Origin: Paenibacillus senegalensis JC66
Lineage (GTDB): Bacteria; Bacillota; Bacilli; Paenibacillales; NBRC-103111
Direction: 5' to 3'
NCBI RefSeq assembly: GCF_000285515.1
Contig: NZ_HE610959.1
Span: forward strand, 704,456-768,455
Length of the DNA stretch: 64,000 nt
The translations under genes and the position numbers were made by a program. Below, one piece after another: positions 8,551 to 15,957 of this stretch (position 1 is the stretch's first letter; every line of letters begins with the position of its first letter). The notes beneath the pieces were generated by a model. The model was not told where the DNA came from, ran no database searches, and saw only the letters and a program-made list of their open reading frames with translations.

Positions 8551-9204
8551 TCACAGGTTTCGGGTAGAATAGATTCGGATGGTAATGCTGAGCGATATTC
8601 CCCCAATGACGAAAGCAAGCAAAACGAAAAGCAATCCCAGCAGAGGGGACGAAAAAGGAAGGGGTGACATAGTTCCAGCATTATCATGCTGCAGCGCCTT
8701 CATGATGCCGGGCAGTACAAATGGAGTCAGGAAGACCAGGAAAAAGAAAATGTATCTGGATTTTTCATACCCAAACCGATACTGGACTGGAATTAAAACT
8801 CCGAATATAACCGTGAATAGTAGAAGGGCTCTTCCGAAATCGTACATATCGATCATGCTGATTGTAACCGGACTGAGTAAAACGGCAAGGGTATATAAAA
8901 TAAAACAGCCGAAAAAAACTGAGAAAATAAACAAGTATTTAGCTGCTACAAGAGCCGTTCTTGTATAAGGGGTTGCACAAAGAAGCGCCGCTCCCCGATA
9001 TTTGTCCTCCATCATTGAAACAGTATTGAACAGCAGGAAAACCACATATAGCGTACTCAGAAAAAAAGCCGGAAATTCTCCTCCCGCAGTTAGCTTAGTT
9101 TGAATGAAGACTGGCAGTACAACTGCGGCAATCAGCAAGACAATCCAGTATTTTTTTGCGAGCAGAAAGTCTTTTTTCACAAGATGAAGATGCATCCTGG
9201 TCAC
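8551..9204 (-). CDS. ABC-2 type transporter permease
   Basis: 217 residues with six predicted membrane helices, the size and pattern of YtrC/D or BcrB-type permeases. It overlaps the stop of the ATPase gene by 4 bases (ATGA), so the two are coupled. With the ATPase it should form an exporter or a sensing/immunity module for a membrane-active compound, as described for ytr-type operons in Bacillus. Substrate unknown. Confidence 0.85.
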   Translation of the reverse strand: MTRMHLHLVKKDFLLAKKYWIVLLIAAVVLPVFIQTKLTAGGEFPAFFLSTLYVVFLLFNTVSMMEDKYRGAALLCATPYTRTALVAAKYLFIFSVFFGCFILYTLAVLLSPVTISMIDMYDFGRALLLFTVIFGVLIPVQYRFGYEKSRYIFFFLVFLTPFVLPGIMKALQHDNAGTMSPLPFSSPLLGLLFVLLAFVIGGISLSITIRIYSTRNL

Positions 9205-10049
9205 CTCCCAATATAACTCAACATAATATCTTCAATTGACGGTCTTTCGATAAGCGTATTGTTCATTTGCTGACGAACGGACGCTTTGTCCTTAGTCAAG
9301 CCCGAAAAACCATACTCGGTTTCCTGCAAGGTTAAGAACAAGTTTCTGGTCTGGTCATTCAGTTCTTTGGTGTCTCCTTTAACCAGCCCATGCTGATCCA
9401 GCAGAATATCTTTCTCCTCACTGAATACGATCTGGCCGTTGTCAATTAAAATAATCGTATCCGCCACTTTATCCAAGTCGGACGTAATATGAGAAGATAA
9501 AAAGACGCTTTTTCCATCGGCAACATACTCCAGCAAAATATCCCGCAGCTCCATCCTCACCTGAGGATCAAGCCCGCTCGCCGGCTCATCCATAATTAAC
9601 AGGTCGGCATGGTGGGAAATGGCCAGGGCAATAGCATATTTCATTCGCATCCCTTTGGACAGTGTTTCGATTTTTTGATTCAAGGACAGCCCAAATCGTT
9701 CTATATTCCGGTTGAATAGGCTGTTGTCCCAATGCGAATAGGCGGCCGCGACGATGTTTTTCATCTCTAATAAAGTAAGTCCTTCATAGAAATACCCTTC
9801 ATCCAAAACGATTCCAAGACGGCTCTTGAATTCCCTTTCCTTACTTTGGACATTCTCGCCAAAAAAATGAATTTCCCCGGCATCCTTCTGTATTAATCCA
9901 AGCAGCAGTTTAATGGTTGTCGTTTTACCGGCACCATTAACTCCAATGAATCCGGTAATACAGCCTTCAGTCAAAGAAAAACTAACGTCCTTCAATTGGA
10001 AATTCCCTAATTGTTTTGTTAACCCGTTAACCTCCAAAATCGGTTTCAT
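9201..10049 (-). CDS. ABC transporter ATP-binding protein (YtrB/BcrA type)
   Basis: 282 residues. Walker A G-V-N-G-A-G-K-T-T is at 36-44, the signature is L-S-K-G-M (134-138, the variant seen in YtrB-like proteins rather than LSGGQ), Walker B L-L-I-M-D-E-P is at 154-160 and the H-loop is His191. The start overlaps the stop of the GntR gene by 4 bases. It powers the following permease. About 75 C-terminal residues after the core are typical of this subfamily. A paralogous module lies at 45.6-47.8 kb. Confidence 0.92.
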   Translation of the reverse strand: MKPILEVNGLTKQLGNFQLKDVSFSLTEGCITGFIGVNGAGKTTTIKLLLGLIQKDAGEIHFFGENVQSKEREFKSRLGIVLDEGYFYEGLTLLEMKNIVAAAYSHWDNSLFNRNIERFGLSLNQKIETLSKGMRMKYAIALAISHHADLLIMDEPASGLDPQVRMELRDILLEYVADGKSVFLSSHITSDLDKVADTIILIDNGQIVFSEEKDILLDQHGLVKGDTKELNDQTRNLFLTLQETEYGFSGLTKDKASVRQQMNNTLIERPSIEDIMLSYIGR

Positions 10050-10426
10050 TCTTCCCCCTCCTCAAACAGCAAATCCATCATGGCATACAGTTCATCTTTG
10101 CTTATCCCAAGTGAACGGGCCGTTTCCCAAGCCTCGGTTAACTTAACTTCCACCATGTGCCTTTTTGATTCCAACAGCAATTCGAAGTTTTCCTTGGCAA
10201 CAAATGACCCTTTACCGGCCTTCGTTGTAATAAATCCTTCGGATTCCAATTCGTCGTAAACCCTTCGGGTCGTAAGCACACTTACGCGCAAATCGTTCGC
10301 CAATGCACGAATAGAAGGCAGCATTTCCCCTTCCTTCAGCTCGCCGTGAATGATGGCATCTTTGATTTGATTTTTTATTTGCTGATAGATCGGCGGATCC
10401 GATGTATTCGAGATAATAATTTTCAT
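10046..10426 (-). CDS. GntR-family regulator, YtrA subfamily
   Basis: 126 residues from the ATG at 10426, which has GGAGGT 4 bases upstream; a longer frame to 10495 would run through the promoter and is rejected. The winged helix begins P-P-I-Y-Q-Q-I-K and includes L-P-S-I-R-A-L-A-N-D-L and G-K-G-S-F-V-A. The short C-terminal tail is the dimerisation helix of the YtrA type, which represses its own operon of ABC genes until a cell-envelope signal appears. First gene of a four-gene operon, and its promoter carries a perfect inverted repeat. Confidence 0.92.
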   Translation of the reverse strand: MKIIISNTSDPPIYQQIKNQIKDAIIHGELKEGEMLPSIRALANDLRVSVLTTRRVYDELESEGFITTKAGKGSFVAKENFELLLESKRHMVEVKLTEAWETARSLGISKDELYAMMDLLFEEGEE

Positions 10427-10445
10427 AGGACCTCCAAAAAAACAA

Positions 10446-10495
10446 CTGTGTATTGACAACATACACAGTATATACAGAAGGCACAATATTGTCAA
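10446..10495 (-). promoter_or_regulatory. Sigma-A promoter with YtrA-type operator
   Basis: Minus-strand TTGACA (10490-10495) and TATACT (10467-10472) are 17 bases apart. A perfect inverted repeat CTGTGTAT - 7 - ATACACAG (10446-10468) covers the end of the -10 and the start site, as expected for autorepression by the GntR protein encoded directly downstream. Confidence 0.85.
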
Positions 10496-10562
10496 TGATT
10501 TGAACTAGCCTCGAAACCCACTCTTACATGCAAATGGGGGCATTCCAATAAGTTCCCAAAAT

Positions 10563-10600
10563 AAAAAAGTCGGGCGGATATTGTTCCGTCCAACTTTTTT
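10563..10600 (-). terminator. Bidirectional intrinsic terminator after the GLUG/SLH gene
   Basis: AAAAAAGT and ACTTTTTT flank GGGCGGA / TCCGTCC, giving a long GC-rich stem with one mismatch, A-run on one side and T-run on the other. It lies between the stop of the giant surface-protein gene and the GntR promoter. Confidence 0.85.
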
Positions 10601-10750
10601 ATTGCGGCTGCTTTTGTTTGACTTTGATTTCATCCGCTATATACTTTTGCCACTCAAGAAACAAACTATCGGAGCCCTATCCTTGAATTAGAACAAGGCT
10701 GATCCTTCTTTGTTGTTGGATATGACTGGGCTCCGGCTCCTGCAGCCAAT

Positions 10751-13700
10751 CTAAAAATCGGGCCATTGAAGCTCGGGGTACCCGTTTCCTTCATCGATCT
10801 GCCAAACGCTGTCAAAGTCCCACCCGACGAAGGTGCTTTGCCTTTTCATCTCCTCGGTTGTTTTCGGTATAGCGTTGCCTTCCCGGTCTGATTTCCCTGT
10901 TGTGTTTTGATCATAATAACAGTCAGTTATACCTCCATTAGGAGCAAAACCTGCGATGCCGCCTTTCCGATCCACCCATCCATGGAAGGTAACAGGACCA
11001 GCAGCATAGCAGGAGGAAACTTCTCCATAGGAGAACCCGATTAATCCTCCTACGGTTCCATTGCCCTTAACCTGACCTAATGCATAAGAATTGCGAACGA
11101 TGGTATTTCTATCCGCTTTCCCGACTAATCCGCCTGCCCCATTGCCTGAGGCTTCGGTATAGCCAAGCGAATATGAATAGTCAAGGAGCGATGTTCCGCT
11201 GATATCTTCACCTAATGAGCCTACAGCACCACCAATATGATAACCTCCCAATACTTCAACATCCGTATGCACGTAGCTCATTCTCCCCCGCATTTCCCCT
11301 ACTGCCCCGCCAGCAACGCCTCCATATTCATCGAACGGCAGTATTTCGACACGGCCTTCTACAGAAACGTTCATAACACTTCCGTAATAGATCGATCCCG
11401 CCAATCCGCCTGCGCTTCTGGCATTGGTCGTAATATCCACCTCTTTCAGATGCAGGTTGCGAATATCCGCGCCCCGGGCGTGTCCGAACAAACCGGCATT
11501 ACTAACTACAGAGGACGTTTCCCTTATCGTCAAGCCGCTGATCGTATATCCCTTCCCATCAAAACTTCCGGAAAAGAAATTCAAAGACATGCCAATCGGA
11601 TTCCAGCCCTCTCCTGTGTTGTAAGGAGCAACGTCCAGATTAATGTCATTGTCCAGGACGAAATGAGCACTTAAGTAATCGCGAACTCTATCCAGTTGTT
11701 CTGCGGTACGAATAGAATACGGGTCGTCCTTGGTTCCCCTTCCACTGCTGAAAGGATGCGCAGTTACTTCTACCATTACCATGCGGTTAGTCTCCCATTC
11801 CCCGATCTGTAGCAGAAGCTGGTGCTCACCGGCTTCCCGTATAGTGAGCGTAAGGGTACCGTTCCCGTTGGTAAATTGAATATCATTGTTGAAAATAGGA
11901 TTGCTGCGATCGGAGTCGAGATAAACCTTTACCTGCTCATAGCCATTCAGTGAGCCAGATGCATTCGAGGCGCCGGTAATCTTTAGCTGAAAGGGGACTC
12001 CTTCCTGCTTGAAGCCGTCTTCCTGCAGTCCGACTTGAAAACAGGAATCTGGCATTCCATCCTGCCAAGATAAATACGGATAATCACAGCTGTCAAACAT
12101 AGACCATATTCTTGGAAAATCCCAACCCGTGAAGGTGATCTGCTGCCGCAGCTGTTCTGTCGGCAAGGGAGAGCCTTGGCCTGTATCTGATAGACCGGAA
12201 ACCTCACTATCGTAGTAAGCTGAGTCGAATAAAGCTTCCTCTGCCCGTCCTACCATGCCACCAGTCTCTTCATCCATATGCGCTGCCTGAATACCAACGG
12301 CTGCATAAGCCCGATGAATCGCTCCTCCCTCCATCTTTCCTACAAGCCCTCCAACACCGCCGAGTCGATCGTTCGGATCACGGGTCGAAGAAGCTCCTAC
12401 ATCAAGAATTCCCAGCGAATAGCTGTCACGAACAATTCCATTCTCGTTAATCCCTATAAGCCCCCCTACACTCGTACCATTTACGATGTTTAGGGTAAAG
12501 TCCGCATAGGACTGATCAATTTCCCCTAACCATGGGGATTCCGTTCCAGATAAGAAGCCGGCCAAGCCGCCCACGCCAACATAGTCTTCGCCATCCGTTT
12601 GCAATTCCCCAACCGCATAGGAGTTGGTGATGGTTCCGACTTCCATGCCGCCTGCCAAACCGCCAATTTGTCCAATTATTGTTGTATAAACAGGATTCGA
12701 TGCTTGCGCAGCCATCAATTGGACATGTGCTGCCGATCCATCGATGTGACTGGTATGGCCTTGGCCTATTAGACCGCCAAATATGCTGGTCCCGCGAATA
12801 AAGCCGCTAACCGAACTATTGGCAATGGAGCTGTCCATAACGTAGCCTGCCAGTCCCCCCACATAAAACCATCCTTCAATGCGCACATCTTTTAAATGGA
12901 TGTTTCGCAGCTCGGCTTTATCGATGTATCCGAACAATCCGAGCCAACCGCGCTCAGCCTTGATGGTTAAATGATTGACAGCAAACCCGCCCCCATCATA
13001 AACCCCGGTGAACGGTGTCACTATCACGTTACCACCACTGGCTTGCCTGGCTTCCCCGATTGGAGCCCAGCCTTCTTCAGAGCTGTATGCTGTCAAGTCA
13101 ATATCGGCAGTTTGCATGAAGTGTGCATCCAAATAATAGCGTACCTCATTTAATAATTCGGCCGAGTCCACCTGGTATGGAGCGTCTGCCGTACCGCTGC
13201 CTGCAAATGGAGCATGAACGTCGAAGGCATCGCTTTCCACGGCTGGCAGTCCATCCGGAGTAAAGACGAGAACGATTCCCCTGCCGGTGCCTTTAACCGT
13301 CAAATCTTCATACACGGCCAGCCCGTTAATGATTTGTACCTGTGCAGTCCCCTCCAAAACGGGCCCATCTGGTCCGCTTTCCTTGATGGCTGCTGTAATA
13401 GTCAGATTTTCCGTTTCAGCACGGTTCCCATAATCGTCGAGCAAGGCCACTACCGGACGGACAGAATGAATCCCGGCTGCCGCTGTGCCTGAGCTTGGCT
13501 GTACCTGCAAGATCGCCCTTACAGCGTCAGCTGCCTGCGGGTGTACGCTCACTAGCGCTTCCGGTTCTGTAACTCCTTCCACGACCAAGCTTAATTCCTG
13601 AACTGACGCATGGTGCAAAATTACTTCAACCGTCGCTGTCCCTTCGCTGAACAGAATATCAAATTCTGAGCTTATATCATCAATGGGGCTTCTGTTCCAG

Positions 13701-15793
13701 TAGCCAATTGTGCTATCCGGTGCTGCACTGAAGCCGCTCACGGTCACTTTCTTAAGCCCTGTGAAATCTGCATCAAGGCTTCCGTCAGAACGTCTAACGA
13801 CTAGCGTAAGGGAATTAGCTTCTCCAGCCTTAGGTTCAGGCTCGCTGATGGACGCGTTTATACGGTCAGCAGGAAGGATAATGGATACCTCCACCGGAAT
13901 CTTTACCGTATGGCCCCGGTAGCTCGCCTCAAGCTCCGTCCTGCCCTCACCGACCGCGCGAACGCGTCCAGTCGAGCTAACTTCCGCTACCTCCGCAGCA
14001 TGGGTGCGCCATTCCGCCTCTGCCATCGCATCGGTGTGCGTTCCGTCGATCCACTTGGCAGTCAGCGCTACCTGCTGCTCCTTGCCTAACGCATTAAGCT
14101 GCACCTGTATCGGGTTTGGCGTTAGCTCTACTACGGTAAGCGGCGGCTCCGGGGCGGACTCCAGCTTCACCTCCACCGGAATCTTTACTGTATGACCCCG
14201 GTAGCTCGCCTCAATCTCCGTCCTGCCCTCACCGACCGCGCGAACGCGTCCAGTCGAGCTAACTTCCGCTACCTCCGCAGCCTGGGTGCGCCATTCCGCC
14301 TCTGCCGTCGCATCGGTATGCGTTCCATCGTTCCACTTGGCAGTCAGCTTCACCTGCTGCTCCTCACCCGGTTGGTCCAACGAAATTTGCCGTGGTTCAT
14401 ACACCAGTTCGATTAAGGCTGCAGGAGACGGACCCGAGGAAGGATTGGGCTGCCATGAAAGTCCGCAAAGCGAAAGATAGATACCCGAACTGCATCTCAC
14501 CCGCTCAGGCACCCGTTCAAAGCTTACCCTGCTAACGTTAATCTCAGCCTGCGAGATCGTCCCTTGGCCGGTGAAAGCTGCTGCCGCATTTATTCTCGCT
14601 ACAGCCACTTCTGCTCCGGTCAATAAGGTTACACGCGTATCAGGCGATTCGCCGCCAATATCAAGCCGTTCAATCACGCCCTGCTGCAGCTCCAAGGTAG
14701 TCTTTGCCGCTTGGAAGGTCACGGTATCGAAATGGCCGCGAAGCCGGATTGACGTACCAGCCGCCGCCTCCTCAGGCAATACAACGTGCCTAAAGCCGTT
14801 TCCGGCCAACTGTTCCTCTTCCAGAATCACGCTGGACAACACGTTAGTATGAAAAATGGTAGACTGTCCTGTCGCCAAAATACGTACTGAACCGTCCTCT
14901 CTTTTATTGACCGTCAAGATCTCTGCATCGCTGTTGTGAAGCCAAATACTATTTTCCCCGCCTCCGAAGACAAAAACCGTTCCCTGTATATCCAGGTTTC
15001 GAAGAACAGCCTCGCCTTCTCCCAGCTTAGCAGTAAGTGTCAAGTCTCCAGTGATGATCATGTTTTGCAGGGTCACGTCCGCCGCATCCACGGTCACATT
15101 ACCCTCCACCCGAAGCCGACCCTCACTCGGCCCATAAATGCCCTGCTTCGTGTAGGTTATATCGCCTGGCGGCGCAGCCATGGACTCCAGAAAACGACCC
15201 AACATAACAACAGCCTCTGCACGCGTTAGCGTTCCATTGGCCCGAAAAGTACCGTCCGGATACCCTTGTACCCAGCCAGCCGCCGTGCTCGCTCCAATGG
15301 CCCCCTTACTCCAAGATGGCAACGGGTCCGTAAACACTTCCGCCGCTTCGACATCAGCTTCCCGCTGGGCGATTCTCATGAGCATAACCGCCATTTCCTG
15401 ACGAGTAACTACCTGGTCGGGACGAATGGTGCCATCCTCATAACCGTTCATATAACCGGCCGCAATCGCTGCAGACAACACGTCAAAATACCAGGCGCCT
15501 TCAGCCATATCATGAAAGGCAGCGGCCTGTGACGCATCCGTACCTACTTTCGAAAAGCCCAGCACCCGGTAGATTAACGAAGCCGTTTCTGCCCGCGTAA
15601 TCGCTCTATCTGGACGGAAGGTTCCATCCGGGTATCCTTCCATAAGACCGCTTTCGATCCATGCCGCGATCTCCTCCTTGGCCCAATGATCGCTCGGATC
15701 GGAGCCAGCCTGCGCCACACCGCCAAAGACAAAACCTAACCCTAGCAAAATAAAAACACCAAAAAACATTGACCTGCAACTTCCAATATTCAT
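10751..15793 (-). CDS. Giant SLH-anchored surface protein with Big2-like and GLUG repeats
   Basis: 1680 residues. A signal peptide (about 1-29, cleaving after A-Q-A) is followed by three SLH domains (about 33-205), which bind pyruvylated secondary wall polymer and fix the protein to the cell wall. Next comes a beta-rich region with repeated 'v.gdltl' strands (about 215-450), two Big2-like immunoglobulin domains (about 470-665) that are nearly identical even in DNA, further Ig-like segments (about 665-880), and two blocks of GLUG motifs (G-G-L-A-G, G-G-L-I-G and similar, about 890-1270 and 1375-1660). Each block opens with the same G-x-G-T-x-x-x-P-Y and E-G-W-x-P-I-G pattern. Probably an adhesin or a wall-bound scaffold. 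AAGGAGAGGG precedes the start. Confidence 0.9.
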   Translation of the reverse strand: MNIGSCRSMFFGVFILLGLGFVFGGVAQAGSDPSDHWAKEEIAAWIESGLMEGYPDGTFRPDRAITRAETASLIYRVLGFSKVGTDASQAAAFHDMAEGAWYFDVLSAAIAAGYMNGYEDGTIRPDQVVTRQEMAVMLMRIAQREADVEAAEVFTDPLPSWSKGAIGASTAAGWVQGYPDGTFRANGTLTRAEAVVMLGRFLESMAAPPGDITYTKQGIYGPSEGRLRVEGNVTVDAADVTLQNMIITGDLTLTAKLGEGEAVLRNLDIQGTVFVFGGGENSIWLHNSDAEILTVNKREDGSVRILATGQSTIFHTNVLSSVILEEEQLAGNGFRHVVLPEEAAAGTSIRLRGHFDTVTFQAAKTTLELQQGVIERLDIGGESPDTRVTLLTGAEVAVARINAAAAFTGQGTISQAEINVSRVSFERVPERVRCSSGIYLSLCGLSWQPNPSSGPSPAALIELVYEPRQISLDQPGEEQQVKLTAKWNDGTHTDATAEAEWRTQAAEVAEVSSTGRVRAVGEGRTEIEASYRGHTVKIPVEVKLESAPEPPLTVVELTPNPIQVQLNALGKEQQVALTAKWIDGTHTDAMAEAEWRTHAAEVAEVSSTGRVRAVGEGRTELEASYRGHTVKIPVEVSIILPADRINASISEPEPKAGEANSLTLVVRRSDGSLDADFTGLKKVTVSGFSAAPDSTIGYWNRSPIDDISSEFDILFSEGTATVEVILHHASVQELSLVVEGVTEPEALVSVHPQAADAVRAILQVQPSSGTAAAGIHSVRPVVALLDDYGNRAETENLTITAAIKESGPDGPVLEGTAQVQIINGLAVYEDLTVKGTGRGIVLVFTPDGLPAVESDAFDVHAPFAGSGTADAPYQVDSAELLNEVRYYLDAHFMQTADIDLTAYSSEEGWAPIGEARQASGGNVIVTPFTGVYDGGGFAVNHLTIKAERGWLGLFGYIDKAELRNIHLKDVRIEGWFYVGGLAGYVMDSSIANSSVSGFIRGTSIFGGLIGQGHTSHIDGSAAHVQLMAAQASNPVYTTIIGQIGGLAGGMEVGTITNSYAVGELQTDGEDYVGVGGLAGFLSGTESPWLGEIDQSYADFTLNIVNGTSVGGLIGINENGIVRDSYSLGILDVGASSTRDPNDRLGGVGGLVGKMEGGAIHRAYAAVGIQAAHMDEETGGMVGRAEEALFDSAYYDSEVSGLSDTGQGSPLPTEQLRQQITFTGWDFPRIWSMFDSCDYPYLSWQDGMPDSCFQVGLQEDGFKQEGVPFQLKITGASNASGSLNGYEQVKVYLDSDRSNPIFNNDIQFTNGNGTLTLTIREAGEHQLLLQIGEWETNRMVMVEVTAHPFSSGRGTKDDPYSIRTAEQLDRVRDYLSAHFVLDNDINLDVAPYNTGEGWNPIGMSLNFFSGSFDGKGYTISGLTIRETSSVVSNAGLFGHARGADIRNLHLKEVDITTNARSAGGLAGSIYYGSVMNVSVEGRVEILPFDEYGGVAGGAVGEMRGRMSYVHTDVEVLGGYHIGGAVGSLGEDISGTSLLDYSYSLGYTEASGNGAGGLVGKADRNTIVRNSYALGQVKGNGTVGGLIGFSYGEVSSCYAAGPVTFHGWVDRKGGIAGFAPNGGITDCYYDQNTTGKSDREGNAIPKTTEEMKRQSTFVGWDFDSVWQIDEGNGYPELQWPDF
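13888..14370 (-). repeat. Tandem duplication encoding two Big2-like domains
   Basis: Two units of about 200 bp (13888-14088 and 14170-14370), offset by 282 bp (94 codons), match at over 90 percent of positions by eye. They encode the segment E-W-R-T-x-A-A-E-V-A-E-V-S-S-T-G-R-V-R-A. The DNA-level identity shows a recent duplication or gene conversion inside the surface-protein gene. Confidence 0.85.
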
Positions 15794-15886
15794 AGGATTC
15801 CCTCTCCTTGCCGTGCTACCTTTTTACCTTTTCCAGGCTCAGTTATATGTTAATAGGTTTCCAACGCAAAAAAACCCTCCTAAAAA

Positions 15887-15935
15887 TATAGACAAAACCT
15901 CCTTGTGAACCATTGCTTGAAGGGTTTTGTCTATA
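15887..15935 (-). terminator. Intrinsic terminator of the LAL-type regulator gene
   Basis: A perfect 13-bp stem, TATAGACAAAACC with GGTTTTGTCTATA, is followed on the minus strand by a short T-run. It sits between the stop of the LuxR-type gene and the start of the GLUG/SLH gene, so the two are transcribed separately. Confidence 0.75.
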
Positions 15936-15957
15936 ATTTCGGGGACCTTATCGTCCA

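Noticed and set aside
11237..11674. Long plus-strand frame inside the GLUG/SLH gene
   Set aside because: A shadow of the coding strand with no start signal; the same holds for other frames opposite both giant genes.
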